DNA of 64,000 bases from Paraburkholderia phytofirmans OLGA172. GTDB taxonomy: Bacteria > Pseudomonadota > Gammaproteobacteria > Burkholderiales > Burkholderiaceae. A program made the position numbers and the translations under genes. Numbering within the stretch: position 1 is the stretch's first letter; every line of letters starts with the position of its first letter. This document shows positions 17,175 through 26,868 of the stretch, one piece after another. A model generated the notes under the pieces. It was not told where the DNA came from. It saw nothing but the letters and a program-made list of their open reading frames with translations, and did not search any database. The DNA lies in assembly GCF_001634365.1 (NCBI RefSeq), contig NZ_CP014579.1:3286001-3350000 (forward strand), written 5' to 3'.

Positions 17175-17893
17175 GAGGTAATGCCTTTATCTAGTGGGAC
17201 TTACGTAAATTTCATCCGAACGCTCGGATTTTTGAACCGCTGCCGAAGGCAGTCATCGGGTATCTGGGATTTGACCTGATTGAGGAGACGGCAAGTCTCA
17301 GGTCTGTCTGGCAGTCTCAGTGCGACGGATCCACGCCAATTCGGCGCAGGCAGTGTGATAGGGCTGGATGCGGGCTTTGCAGTCCTGACCGCGCGCGATC
17401 CCGGTCAGTTAATTCGCCGCGCGATAAAACGGCTCGATCTTACAGTGCGGACCGCACGCATCGTGTGTGGTCCGCTTTCGCGTACGGGATTGTCGACGAT
17501 TCGCGGCCCGATGTCGAACGGCCGGTGCGCGATAAGTTGCTTGCCAACAGTTGCACTCCGTCGTCCGTTGTCGAGACGTGAACTGACGCTCCGTCCGCCG
17601 CGAGCAATGGTCACTCGGTTCCGATTGCTCGTAGAGCGGCATGCCACGGGCGGCCGGACGTTACTCCGGCTGCTATGTTCGCACCACTGTGTCGGGCGAT
17701 TTTTCCGACCATACGCTGGCGAGTGATGCGCACCTTCACACTTGCGGTGCAGGCACCCGTGGGTTTGATCATTGTGCCGTATTCGCGCCAGCATGGCACG
17801 GACGGGGACCGCATCGACAGAGACGCAGATTCAACGATTCACCCGCAGCTGTTGAATAATGCAATCGGCCAAGGGCGGCCGTCCGCTGCCCCC
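17175..17893. other. 719-bp stretch without a recognisable gene
   Basis: Between ycaO and the ParA gene. Frames of 70-148 codons occur on both strands, all Arg/Ser/Thr-rich and without motifs. No tRNA-like cloverleaf or terminator was seen. It must hold the ycaO promoter at its left edge. Confidence 0.5.
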
Positions 17894-18658
17894 TTATTCA
17901 GCCAATTCACGATGCAAGGCTCGATATTCTTGCGAAAGTTTGTGCCCCGGATCGAGATGAATGAGGGGGGTTGCCTGCTGATGCGATTCGCGGATCCTCA
18001 CGGACGAAGACAGCTTTGAAGCCAGCACCGGCAAGCCCTCACTGACAAGTTCATCGACCAGCTTTTGGGGCAGGCTCGCGCGAGGCTGAAACTGGTTGAT
18101 GACAATGCCTTCCACTTCAAGCGCGACGTTATGATCCTGCTGGATCTCCTTCACGTTCTCCATCAACGTGTAAAGCGCGCGACGGGAAAAGTCATCGCAG
18201 TCGAACGGAATCAGGCAACGCTCGGCCGCGATCAGCGCGGAGCGTGTGTAGAAGTTCAACGCAGGCGGCGTGTCGATATAAATCGCGTCATACATGTCGA
18301 GTTCGTTCAGCGCGTCACGCAACTTGTAGATCTTGTAACGGGATTCCAGCTTGCCATGCAACGTGTCCAGATCAGGATGAGCGGGCATGACGTCGAGGTT
18401 CTCAAATGGCGTCGGATGAATGAACGACGTGACTTCTACAGGCCTGAAGCTGAACGTTAGCGCGGTTTCAAAGAAGCCGGCGACGGTGGGGCTGGCCTCG
18501 CCGGCCTGCGAGCCGAGCAGGTACTGACTTGAATTCGCCTGAGCATCCAGGTCGATGACCAGTGTGCGGATGCCTTCGCTGGCGCTGATTGCCGCCAGGT
18601 TACAAACAATGGTCGATTTGCCTACACCACCTTTCTGATTGAATACGACGCGCCGCAT
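17894..18658 (-). CDS. ParA family ATPase
   Basis: A 254-residue deviant Walker-type ATPase. MRRVVFNQKGGVGKSTIVCN contains the KGGVGKST P-loop at residues 9-16; VIDLDAQANSSQYLLG is the A' motif and YDAIYIDTPPALNFYTRSAL the Walker B region. ATG 18658 is preceded by AAGGGGAG. Such ParA proteins position DNA or protein cargo. There is no parB or parS nearby, so it is more likely an orphan of the kind conserved in Burkholderia than the partition ATPase of a replicon. The gene ends HRELAE. Confidence 0.92.
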   Translation of the reverse strand: MRRVVFNQKGGVGKSTIVCNLAAISASEGIRTLVIDLDAQANSSQYLLGSQAGEASPTVAGFFETALTFSFRPVEVTSFIHPTPFENLDVMPAHPDLDTLHGKLESRYKIYKLRDALNELDMYDAIYIDTPPALNFYTRSALIAAERCLIPFDCDDFSRRALYTLMENVKEIQQDHNVALEVEGIVINQFQPRASLPQKLVDELVSEGLPVLASKLSSSVRIRESHQQATPLIHLDPGHKLSQEYRALHRELAE

Positions 18659-18791
18659 GTTCTCCCCTTGAGCGGAACCTACCCAAAAGCGCTCAGCATA
18701 CCTGAGCCAGCGGACCTGGTTGGATTCGATCGGTTGTTTTCTGGCTTGGCGGTCAGTTGGTCGGGCGTGCGCGTCGCCGGGTATGCCCGCG

Positions 18792-19658
18792 TTAGGCCGC
18801 CTGCGAGACGAGGCCTCGCAGAACGGCTTCCAGGTCCACTTCGCCCTTGACGACGTCGGCTGGATCGCCTTCGAAGGCGATCCAGCCTTCATTGAACCCG
18901 TCGAGCATGCGTATGCGCGGCAATGGTTCCTTCATACCTTGTGACCGGAACAGCGCGTCCCATGTTTCGCGCGGCACCACCTCCGCACGAACCGGACGAC
19001 CGAGCACCTGGGCAAATGCCTCGGCCAGATCGTTCGGGCTCACACGTTGCGGCCCCTCGAGTTCGACGACACGCACGCCGCGCCAGGTTTGTCGAAGCAG
19101 TTGTGCGGCAATGCGACCAACGTCCGCGGTCGCGACCATCGGCACAGCCTTGTCGAGTGGTTGCAGAAAGCTGGGGATCACTCCCATGTCCCGGGCCGGC
19201 GCAACGTCCCATGCGGCGTTTTCCATGAACCAGCCGGGACGCAGGAATGTCACGGGCATCGGTAAATCGCGAAGCGCCTGCTCCATCAGCGTACGTTGCG
19301 TGAGCAGATTGGTCTCGGTGGCCTGCGCGCCGATCGTCGACAGGCAGACAACCTTGCCAGATGCTGCCGACTGAAGCGCCCCGCGCACGGCGTCAATGAC
19401 AGCCCTTGCCTCGGGAAAACCCGGCGACGGATCGAACTCGGACGGCGGCAGAATGAAGACGCCGTGCGCGCCCTCGAAAGCGGCGGTCAGGGACGTCGCA
19501 TCGTCCATGTCGGCTGTCACGACTTCACACCCGCGCTCAGCCCATGAACGTGCCCGAGCGGCATCGCGCACCACCGCGCGTACTGACTGACCTGCCGCGA
19601 GCAGCGTGCGCGCCACAGCGCCACCGACCTTCCCTGTTATTCCTGTTATCGCGTACAT
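18792..19658 (-). CDS. NmrA-like NAD(P)H-binding protein
   Basis: A 288-residue atypical SDR of the NmrA/YtfG type: MYAITGITGKVGGAVARTLL with the GxTGxxG cofactor motif, TADMDDATSLTAAFEGAHGV, RPGWFMENAAWD, and DVGRIAAQLL. It lacks the Tyr-xxx-Lys catalytic pair, as usual for this group, which either reduces quinones or senses the NADP redox state. ATG 19658 has AAGGAGAAG upstream. It lies 68 bp after a 44-codon gene on the same strand, and the divergent LysR at 20025 is the likely regulator. The 3' part contains a 30-bp perfect DNA palindrome. Confidence 0.9.
   Translation of the reverse strand: MYAITGITGKVGGAVARTLLAAGQSVRAVVRDAARARSWAERGCEVVTADMDDATSLTAAFEGAHGVFILPPSEFDPSPGFPEARAVIDAVRGALQSAASGKVVCLSTIGAQATETNLLTQRTLMEQALRDLPMPVTFLRPGWFMENAAWDVAPARDMGVIPSFLQPLDKAVPMVATADVGRIAAQLLRQTWRGVRVVELEGPQRVSPNDLAEAFAQVLGRPVRAEVVPRETWDALFRSQGMKEPLPRIRMLDGFNEGWIAFEGDPADVVKGEVDLEAVLRGLVSQAA
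18857..18886. repeat. 30-bp perfect palindrome inside the NmrA-like gene
   Basis: GGCTGGATCGCCTTC (18857-18871) is followed immediately by its exact reverse complement (18872-18886), with no spacer. It encodes the GWIAFEGDPA region of the protein, so it may be a chance of codon choice, but 15 consecutive self-complementary pairs are rare. No terminator T-run follows. Confidence 0.7.
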
Positions 19659-19726
19659 GTTTGCTTCTCCTTGCATAAATAAGCGTCTTTCAATATTTCA
19701 TCGGTACATCACAGCTCGCTATTCGC

Positions 19727-19861
19727 TCAGGCTCGCTGCAAGCCCTGATACAAACTCCGTTCAAACTCCCCGGCCGCCACACCAGCTACGGTGCCGTTGG
19801 CGACGGCCAGGAAGCCGGATGCTCGCGTCAACAGGTCACGGCGAGTGAGTTGAACGGTCAT
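19727..19861 (-). CDS. 44-residue protein with twin-arginine-like N-terminus, possible truncated gene
   Basis: From ATG 19861, directly after AAGGAGTAGGAG, the frame reads MTVQLTRRDLLTRASGFLAV, a short hydrophobic run, then FERSLYQGLQRA and TGA 19727-19729. RRDLL followed by an uncharged stretch looks like a Tat signal sequence, yet the peptide ends soon after the expected cleavage point. It may be the surviving start, and perhaps the end, of a larger exported protein. The strong ribosome site argues that it is still translated. It precedes the NmrA-like gene. Confidence 0.5.
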   Translation of the reverse strand: MTVQLTRRDLLTRASGFLAVANGTVAGVAAGEFERSLYQGLQRA

Positions 19862-20024
19862 CTCCTACTCCTTGGAAATTGGAATGAACTGAGGTTGAAA
19901 CGTCCTGTTGGGATGCATTGTGGGTAAACGCGACAAGAAACTAAATGACACGAATGACACTTGTGAAATGACGGATAGTTACCAATGAGTCATAGTGCGG
20001 TTTTTGACGCACTGTGCAGGCCCT

Positions 20025-20939
20025 ATGAGATCGCCCAGCGAGAATCTCTCCAGCGGTATCGGCGTATTTGCTGCCGTCGTCGATGCGGGGACGTTCGCAG
20101 CCGCCTCCGAATTGATGGGTATGTCGCCACCGGGGGTTAGCCGGGCAATCGCTCGACTCGAAAAGCGGCTGAAAATACGGCTCTTCAATCGGACGACCCG
20201 CGCCGTTTCCCTCACTGAAGAGGGCCGACGGTTCTACGAGCAGGTCATGCCGCACTTAAGGGGAATGGAGGAAGCGGCCGTCGCCGCGGCAGGAGGCGTC
20301 GCGACGGTGCGCGGGAAGCTGCGAATCAATCTTGATCCGGTTGTTTCGCGAATTATTCTGGGCCCGAAGCTCGACGAATTCATGGATGTGCATCCTGAAC
20401 TTGAACTCGAGTTCATTGCGAGAGATCAGCTCGGCGACCTCATCATGGACGGCTTCGATCTGGCCCTGCGATTTGGCGAACCTCGCTCATCCAGTCTGGT
20501 TGCGCGAAAGCTCCTTGACACCACGGTTGTCACCGTCGCATCGCCCTCGTACCTCGCTCGCCGGGGGCGGCCAGCGGAGCCTCAAGAGCTGGGGTGCGGT
20601 GCGCATAGGTGTCTCGAGTTCCGGAACCCGGAAACCGGAAAGCCGTATCCGTGGGCGTTTCATCGCAAGCGCAAAAAGCTTGTTGTCGAAACGAATGGAC
20701 GGCTTACGGTGAATGATCCGAGCGCACTCCTCAACGCGTGCCTGGCCGGGTCCGGCGTCGCGCAGATGCTTCTGCTCGGCGCCGAGCACCTGATCCGGGA
20801 AGGACAGCTCGTCAACCTGTTCCCAGACTGGCCGGATGAGCGCTTCCCGCTCTATGCGTACCATCCATCGCGGCATCACGTGCCGGCCAGGACAAGGGTA
20901 TTTCTTGACTTTATCGTCTCTTTGACGAGTACGAGTTAG
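20025..20939 (+). CDS. LysR family transcriptional regulator
   Basis: A 304-residue LysR-type regulator with the HTH in VDAGTFAAASELMGMSPPGV then SRAIARLEKRLKIRLFNRTT and RAVSLTEEG. The effector domain includes KLRINLDPVVSRIILGPKLD and LIMDGFDLALRFGEP. The ATG at 20025 is chosen over one 30 bp upstream because the extra residues are outside the family pattern. It is divergent from the 44-codon and NmrA-like genes across an AT-rich 163-bp gap, so it probably controls them. Confidence 0.92.
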   Translation: MRSPSENLSSGIGVFAAVVDAGTFAAASELMGMSPPGVSRAIARLEKRLKIRLFNRTTRAVSLTEEGRRFYEQVMPHLRGMEEAAVAAAGGVATVRGKLRINLDPVVSRIILGPKLDEFMDVHPELELEFIARDQLGDLIMDGFDLALRFGEPRSSSLVARKLLDTTVVTVASPSYLARRGRPAEPQELGCGAHRCLEFRNPETGKPYPWAFHRKRKKLVVETNGRLTVNDPSALLNACLAGSGVAQMLLLGAEHLIREGQLVNLFPDWPDERFPLYAYHPSRHHVPARTRVFLDFIVSLTSTS

Positions 20940-21028
20940 CAAGCCGAAATAGGCCTGTTGTCGAGATTCCTTGCGCATCCAGGACCATGCTGACGTCGAT
21001 CGGCGCGAGCATGCAACGTCTCCTGCCG

Positions 21029-22117
21029 TCAATTGCCGGATTGATGAGCGACGGCGGCGCGCGTCACATGTGCCAGCAGGTTGTCGACATCCTCAACCGT
21101 GGTAGAGAAGGAAGTCACGAACCGGACAACGTTTGGTCCCCAACGATCGTGATAAAACTCGAATCCCGCCTGATGTAGTGATTCGATCATCGCGGAAGGC
21201 AATCGACAAAAGACGATGTTGGCCTCAGTCGCGCCGAGCACTTCGACGCCGCTCAACCCCGCAAGTCCTCGGGTCAGGCGCCGCGCAGCGTCGTTGGCCT
21301 GGCGTGCGTTGCGCAACCACAGATCGTCGGTCAAGTACGCGTCGATCTGCGCCGAAAGAAAGCGCATCTTCGAGAACAGATGGCCCGCGCGCTTGCGACG
21401 GTAGCCCATTTCGGGCGCAAGGGATGCATCGAACAGCACGATCGCTTCCGCTGCGAACACACCGTTCTTGGTCGCGCCGAACGACAGTGCATCGACCCCG
21501 GCCTTCCATGTCATCTCTGCGGGCGAACAGCCCAGCGACACCAGCGCATTGGCGAATCGTGAGCCATCCATATGAAGCTTGATGGAGGATGCCTTGCAGA
21601 CCTCCCCCAGCGCTTCGATCTCGGCCAGTGTGTACACGCCGCCCTCTTCCGTCGCCTGCGTGATGCTCGCGCACGACGGTTGCGTCGAATGTACGTCGCC
21701 CACCTTCACGCGAGCCGCGCTATGAAGACTTGCGGGGTCTATCTTCGCCGATTGCCCTTCTACGCCGACCAGCTTCGCGCCATTCGTGTACCACACGGGC
21801 GCGCCGCATTCGTCGTTGTTGATATGGCTCGCCGGATGGCAATAGATGTTGCCCCAGGGCGGCGTCATCGCGCTCAGGCACAAGGAGTTGGCGGCGGTGC
21901 CGGTCGGCACGAGAAACACGTCGACTTCGCGCTCGAAGATTTCGCTCAGTTTGCGTTCGACGCGGGCAGTAAGATCATCTCCTCCGTATGGGCTCGCTTG
22001 CCCGGCGCTGCTCGCCGCGATGGCTTCAATTACCTCTGGCGACGCGCCTGCGATGTTATCGCTCGTGAAACCCAAAGCCGGCGCCCTAGCACCGTGTGAT
22101 CGATTACTGCTGTCCAT
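21029..22117 (-). CDS. Threonine aldolase family protein (low-specificity L-threonine aldolase)
   Basis: A 362-residue fold-type I PLP enzyme. It would split L-threonine or beta-hydroxy amino acids to glycine and an aldehyde. Family marks: [79 protein letters not shown], and the PLP lysine in [11 protein letters not shown] 22117 gives an 8-nt spacing to GAGG; the ATG at 22123 would leave only 2 nt. It is monocistronic, downstream of and on the same strand as an AraC regulator 153 bp away. Confidence 0.92.
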   Translation of the reverse strand: MDSSNRSHGARAPALGFTSDNIAGASPEVIEAIAASSAGQASPYGGDDLTARVERKLSEIFEREVDVFLVPTGTAANSLCLSAMTPPWGNIYCHPASHINNDECGAPVWYTNGAKLVGVEGQSAKIDPASLHSAARVKVGDVHSTQPSCASITQATEEGGVYTLAEIEALGEVCKASSIKLHMDGSRFANALVSLGCSPAEMTWKAGVDALSFGATKNGVFAAEAIVLFDASLAPEMGYRRKRAGHLFSKMRFLSAQIDAYLTDDLWLRNARQANDAARRLTRGLAGLSGVEVLGATEANIVFCRLPSAMIESLHQAGFEFYHDRWGPNVVRFVTSFSTTVEDVDNLLAHVTRAAVAHQSGN

Positions 22118-22270
22118 TGTCATATCCTCAACTCGGCGGGAGGAGAACTTCCCCCCGGATTGGCGCATCCTATGTCGAGTGAGGCCGCCGGACTTGTAAA
22201 AAATTGATCAGTCGCCCAGCCACGGGGCGAGATAGCGCTGAACCTCGTACTCTGCCGACGACCGCGCGGC

Positions 22271-23086
22271 TTACGCCCTGTAGCACGACGGCGCGACGCC
22301 GTATGCCTGCCGGAAAGCGCGGTTGAAGTGGCTTTGATCGTAGAACCCGACTTCCTGAGCGACTGCTGCGATCGCTTGCGAGCTTCGCGACAGGAGCGCA
22401 CAAGCCCGCTCGAGACGAAGACGGAGCAGCCACGCGTGGGGCGTCATCCCGATGGTCTGCTTGAATTGCTTGAGGAACTGGAATCTGCCGAGTGAGCACA
22501 ACCCGGCCAGTTCGTCGAGCGTGATCTTGTCGCTGAGATGACTGAAGCAGTAGTCTCTGACGCGTTGCCATTGAATGCGCGAAAGCGAGCCCGGGACCGT
22601 TTCCGGCACGATCGTGCGCGATTGGCTCAACAAGCGCTCCAGCAACGTGAGCCACTCAGCCTGCATTGCAAGACTGCTCGCGGCGTTGCACCACCGCATC
22701 TCATTGTGCAGGCGCAGAAGATGGCCGGCGAGCAGCGGGTCTTCAAGCAAGGCTCCTGCGAATTCCGGCTCGCGGTGCAAGCCGCTGATCTCCTCCGCCA
22801 CGCTTGCGACGAGTTCCTGCGAAAGGCGGAATGTCTTGAGCGTGGATTGGCTGCCGTCCACCGTGATTCCGTCGTGAATCTCGCCTGGCGGCATCAGAAC
22901 GATGGACCCGGGTCCGTGCAGGACAGTCTTTCCGTTGACCCTCTGGCGCTGAACCCCATCCGTCACCAGCCCGACGTGCAAATCAAGGTGGAAGTGGCGG
23001 TCGAAACTGAAAGCCGCGAAGCGTGCGGTACTCAGCACCAGGCCGGGTATCTCGGACACTTGCTGGAATTGGACAGACTCAGTCAT
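22271..23086 (-). CDS. AraC family transcriptional regulator
   Basis: A 271-residue regulator. The N-terminal half is a cupin-like arabinose-binding domain (FSFDRHFHLDLHVGLVTDGV; VLHGPGSIVLMPPGEIHDG). The C-terminal 100 residues hold two HTH motifs (ITLDELAGLCSLGRFQFLKQ; GMTPHAWLLRLRLERACALL; IAAVAQEVGFYDQSHFNRAF). This subgroup often controls amino-acid exporters or catabolic genes. ATG 23086 starts MTESVQFQQV; the frame is open further without protein-like content. Its target may be the threonine aldolase gene just downstream on the same strand. Confidence 0.92.
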   Translation of the reverse strand: MTESVQFQQVSEIPGLVLSTARFAAFSFDRHFHLDLHVGLVTDGVQRQRVNGKTVLHGPGSIVLMPPGEIHDGITVDGSQSTLKTFRLSQELVASVAEEISGLHREPEFAGALLEDPLLAGHLLRLHNEMRWCNAASSLAMQAEWLTLLERLLSQSRTIVPETVPGSLSRIQWQRVRDYCFSHLSDKITLDELAGLCSLGRFQFLKQFKQTIGMTPHAWLLRLRLERACALLSRSSQAIAAVAQEVGFYDQSHFNRAFRQAYGVAPSCYRA

Positions 23087-23171
23087 TGAACAGGAAGCGA
23101 TGACACGTGTTGGCGGGCGCTCGCAAAGTATAACGCCGCTAATCTCGGCCTGTTTGCCTGCCCGGCACCAC

Positions 23172-23767
23172 TCATCCGATGCTTCCCGCAAACCTTTCAG
23201 CCAACCTCTCCCGCTCGAACGCCTCGACAACGAAATCGACAAACACCCGTGTTTTCGCCGGCAGCAGCGCTCGCGTCGCGTAATAGATCGAAATTGCCCC
23301 GGCGTCCGCGTACCAGCGCGGCAACAATCGCACGAGTTCCCCACGTTCGATCGACGACAGCACGTCCGACACAGTCAGCGGCGCAACACCCAGCCCGAGA
23401 ATCGCAGCCTCGCGCATCGCTGCCGGGTCGTTGACCATGATGGTCTCGCCAAGCTGCGCAGGCATTTTGCCGCCCGCCGCGTTGCGCATCGTCCGGTGGT
23501 GCACGCGGCCGGTGCGGCTCGAGCGCATCACGATGCCGTCGAGGTCCGCAAGATCGCCGCGATCGGTCGAGACGGACGCGATCGCTGCCTGCAGCGCGTC
23601 CAGATTGTCGCCAATTTCCACGAGAAAGCGCTCGCCCGCCTCGGTCAGCGTGAGCTTGCGCGTCGAGCGCTGGAACAGTCGCACGCCCAGGTTGCGTTCG
23701 AGCAGCGCGACGTTCCTGCTGACCGCGGCGGGCGTCAGCGCAAGACGACGCGCATGCGAAAGCGGCA
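23172..23767 (-). pseudogene. LysR regulator relic: 5' end lost and internal deletion
   Basis: Reading from 23767, the frame opens inside the HTH (ARRLALTPAAVSRNVALLER, then LFQRSTRKLTLTEAGERFL), so the first 20 or so residues and the start codon are gone. After ASVSTDRGD the sequence jumps to LADLDGIVMRSSRTGRVHHR, skipping about 90 residues that form the first lobe of the effector domain in this family. The rest, to AERFAGSIG, is intact. The upstream break coincides with the tail of a plus-strand oxidoreductase gene. It cannot sense a ligand normally; ATG 23684 could give a partial product. Confidence 0.8.
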
Positions 23768-23893
23768 GTGAGCGGACTGATCGAGCGGCTCGGCTTCTTC
23801 GGCATCGACCTGGGTTCGCTCGAAGGCGGGGGCCGGCTGGTTCAAATCCCGGGCGGGCCGCTGCCGGTGCTTAATCTCGTCAAGTTGGGATAA
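23768..23893 (+). pseudogene. C-terminal tail of an NADP oxidoreductase (coenzyme F420-dependent type)
   Basis: Forty-one codons from 23768 read SGLIERLGFFGIDLGSLEGG then RLVQIPGGPLPVLNLVKLG and TAA 23891-23893. This is the conserved end of NADPH-dependent F420-reductase-like dinucleotide-binding proteins. Everything upstream is missing: at 23767/23768 the sequence changes to the minus-strand LysR relic. The most economical history is one deletion that removed the front of both genes of a divergent regulator-oxidoreductase pair. Confidence 0.72.
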
Positions 23894-23933
23894 CCAGCGA
23901 AAGGCGCGGCATACCGTGCCTTTCGCACACAAG

Positions 23934-26690
23934 TCACTTTTGCCCCTCCGAACGCCCCCCACCTAGCGCCTCGAGCAGTGGCCGCAAGGCATCCAGTTCC
24001 GCACCGAAACCACTCCAGTCTCCCGCCTTCAATCGCTCCATTGCACGGTCATAATGTGCAAGCGCCTCGCGGGCGCGCGCGTCCGCCGTGCCCTGAGGCG
24101 GCGATGCGATTGGGGCGCGTTCCTTGAAGAGCGCCGCCAGCGCTTCGCCCAGGGTTTCTTGCATCACCACCCGGTCCCCATACGCGGCGATTACCCGCTT
24201 CAACTCGGGTAGCTGACCCGACTCGGCACGCAAGTAGAGCGGAGAGACGTAGAGGATGGAGTTTTCAATCGGTACGACGAGAAGATGGCCGCGAATGACA
24301 CGCGACCCCATCTGGTTCCACAGCGAAATCTGCTGTGATATCTCGGTGTTCTGCTGGATGCGCGCCTCGATCTGGAAGGGTCCATAGACGAGCTTATCCT
24401 TCGGGAACGCGTAGACGATAAGCTTGCCGTAGTTGGGTGGATCGCAACGCGCCGCGAGCCACGCGATCATATTGTCGCGCTGGCTTGGCACCATCGGCAG
24501 CATCAGGACGAACTCCTCGCGCGGTTCCTCGGGCAACCGCATGATCATGTAGTAAGGCGTCATCGGTGTGCCGGGACTATTCCCACCATCAATGCCGATC
24601 AATTCCCGGGGGAACTGCCAGAGATCCTCGCGATTGTAGAAGACCTCCGGCGCATCCATGTGGTAGGCCCGATAAAGTTGCGCCTGGATCAGGAACAGAT
24701 CCTCGGGGTAGCGAATATGTTGCTGCAGGTCTTGCGGCATCGTCGCGAGAGATTTGAACAGACCCGGGAAGATGCGCTGATAAGTTCGCAGGATCGGATC
24801 GTTAGGATCGCTGACATAGAAATCGACCGTGCCGTTATACGCGTCGACCACAACTTTAACTGCGTTACGGATGTAATTCACGCCATCGCCGAAACCCGGC
24901 TGGGCGTAGGGGAACCAGCGGCTTGTCGTATAGGCGTCCTGCATCCAGAAAAGGCGCCCGTTGCTTGTGACGAGATAGGGATCATGGTCGAGCCTGAGGA
25001 ACGGCGCGATCGTACGCACCCGGTCCTGTACGTTACGGTGCAGCAGGATGCGGCTGGCGTTCGTGATGTAGTCGGTGAGCAGAATGTTCGGATCGTCGAA
25101 CTGCCAGGCGAACAGGCTGCGGCGCGCGGTGCTGCCGATAGCAATACCGTCTCTCCCGCCGTAGGTGGTGTAAGCGTTGTCCTTGCCCTTGGGGTAGTCG
25201 AATTCGGGGACGCTGCCTTTTACGATGACGTAACCTTCACCTCCTTCCCCGAAATACAGACGCGGCTCGTGAATGGCCGGCCCGCCGTGGGCGACCGGCG
25301 GAATATCCTGCAGATAAAACGAGGGTAAGCCTTCCGTCGATTTCTCCGTGACGGGCGACATCACGACGCCGTTGCCGTGCGTGAACAGCAGGTGCAGGTT
25401 CACCCAGGTCTGGGCGTTCGCGGGAAGCATCGACGGCTCCAGTTCGCGGGCCGACAGCATCACCTGCCGGTAACCGGCGTCGAGCCGGTAGCGGTCGATG
25501 TCGACAGAGAGAAATTTGTAGTAAGTCCTGATCTCCTGCAGCTGCGCGTAGGTGTCCATCAGCGGCTGCACGTCCCACAGGCGAATGTTGCCGATGGTTG
25601 CGCGATTGGCCTCGAGCGAGGCGAGATTCAATTCCTGCTCGGCAGGAAACGGCTTTACCGCGATCTGGGTGAGGCCATAGGCCATCCGCGTTAGCGCGAT
25701 ATTGTGCTTGATATAGGGCATCTCCAGTTGCAGTTCGCTCGGCTTGACATAGAGGCGCTGGAACAGCGCCGGGTAGATCAGGGCGAATACGAACGAGGTG
25801 CCGAACACCAGCAACACCGAGGCAGCAGAAATTCGATAGTCCAGCCGGCGCATATTGACCCACGACGCGACGGCTGCTGCGGCGGCGAGGCCAATGAGCA
25901 CCCATAAGACCGGGAGCTCGACGTGGATGTCGGTATAGCCGGCGCCGACCACGACGCCGTTGTCGCCGTAGAGCAGCAGAAAGCGGTCGAGTGCGTAAGA
26001 CCAGGCCTTCAGGACGAAGAACACACCGAGCAGCGCCGAACCATGAGCAGCGGCAGCGGCGGAGAGTCGGCACGGCGGCCGCTCGAACGTGATGTCGCCC
26101 CGTACCCCATAGACCGCGGCTGCAATGATCGCACTGCAAAAGAGCAACTGCAGCAACCAGTTCTTGAACGCAATATTGGCGGGCAGTGAGAACAGATAGA
26201 AGCTGATGTCCTGGCCGAAGATCGGATCGCGCTCGCCATAGGGCACCTGGCGCAGGAAGCGCAGCACCAGATCCCAGTTGGAGATGTCGCCGGCGGCGAT
26301 GATCAGCCCCAGGACAATAGCGCTACCGGCAATGCAGGCGCGCCAGGGAATGCGCGGGGCGAGCTGGTCTGCCAGTTCGCTGATGAACTCAGGCGTACCG
26401 GACAGACGGGCCGCTTCTACTTGCCAGCTGCCGGGACGCCTCGCATAACGATGCGCAAGGAACCCCGATCCGGCTATGACGGCCGCCGACGCTGCGAACA
26501 CGGCGGCAAACAGGAGCGCCTTGGCGGAGATAACCGTCCAGAAAACGTCGACATAACCGATTGAAGAAAACCACAGCCAGTCGACCGCGACGCCGGTGAT
26601 GCGCCCGGCGACGATCAGGCAGCCCACGACGACCGCCACCGTGATTGCGGTGCGTCTGAAGTGCACGCGGGAGCTTGGTTGCCAATGCAT
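23934..26690 (-). CDS. UPF0182 family membrane protein
   Basis: A 918-residue protein of the UPF0182 (COG1615) family. The first 310 residues hold seven hydrophobic helices (TAITVAVVVGCLIVAGRITG; VFWTVISAKALLFAAVFAAS; onwards). They are followed by a large extracytoplasmic part with family motifs such as YVKPSELQLEMPYIKHNIAL, RIFPGLFKSLATMPQDLQQH and RYPEDLFLIQAQLYRAYHM. The C-terminal 60 residues are Ala-rich with a coiled-coil look. Function is unknown in all organisms. ATG 26690 begins MHWQPSSRVHFRR directly before helix 1. It stands alone. Confidence 0.93.
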   Translation of the reverse strand: MHWQPSSRVHFRRTAITVAVVVGCLIVAGRITGVAVDWLWFSSIGYVDVFWTVISAKALLFAAVFAASAAVIAGSGFLAHRYARRPGSWQVEAARLSGTPEFISELADQLAPRIPWRACIAGSAIVLGLIIAAGDISNWDLVLRFLRQVPYGERDPIFGQDISFYLFSLPANIAFKNWLLQLLFCSAIIAAAVYGVRGDITFERPPCRLSAAAAAHGSALLGVFFVLKAWSYALDRFLLLYGDNGVVVGAGYTDIHVELPVLWVLIGLAAAAAVASWVNMRRLDYRISAASVLLVFGTSFVFALIYPALFQRLYVKPSELQLEMPYIKHNIALTRMAYGLTQIAVKPFPAEQELNLASLEANRATIGNIRLWDVQPLMDTYAQLQEIRTYYKFLSVDIDRYRLDAGYRQVMLSARELEPSMLPANAQTWVNLHLLFTHGNGVVMSPVTEKSTEGLPSFYLQDIPPVAHGGPAIHEPRLYFGEGGEGYVIVKGSVPEFDYPKGKDNAYTTYGGRDGIAIGSTARRSLFAWQFDDPNILLTDYITNASRILLHRNVQDRVRTIAPFLRLDHDPYLVTSNGRLFWMQDAYTTSRWFPYAQPGFGDGVNYIRNAVKVVVDAYNGTVDFYVSDPNDPILRTYQRIFPGLFKSLATMPQDLQQHIRYPEDLFLIQAQLYRAYHMDAPEVFYNREDLWQFPRELIGIDGGNSPGTPMTPYYMIMRLPEEPREEFVLMLPMVPSQRDNMIAWLAARCDPPNYGKLIVYAFPKDKLVYGPFQIEARIQQNTEISQQISLWNQMGSRVIRGHLLVVPIENSILYVSPLYLRAESGQLPELKRVIAAYGDRVVMQETLGEALAALFKERAPIASPPQGTADARAREALAHYDRAMERLKAGDWSGFGAELDALRPLLEALGGGRSEGQK

Positions 26691-26868
26691 CGCCCTTCCT
26701 TTGCCGGAACGCCACTCGTGGCTGGCTGCGATCAGCTCTGCTTAAACCGTTGATCTGCCGTGAAGTTGGCTGACCGCCTTGCCAATGCGCCGTCGAAGCC
26801 GGTGCATGGTCAACGCATGATTAGGGTCATATAAGTGATTGTAGTCCGGTGATGCAGGCGGCGTACGC

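Noticed and set aside
17280..17726. 148-codon frame in the gap before ycaO
   Set aside because: No ribosome site, Arg/Thr-rich, no motif; left as unassigned DNA.
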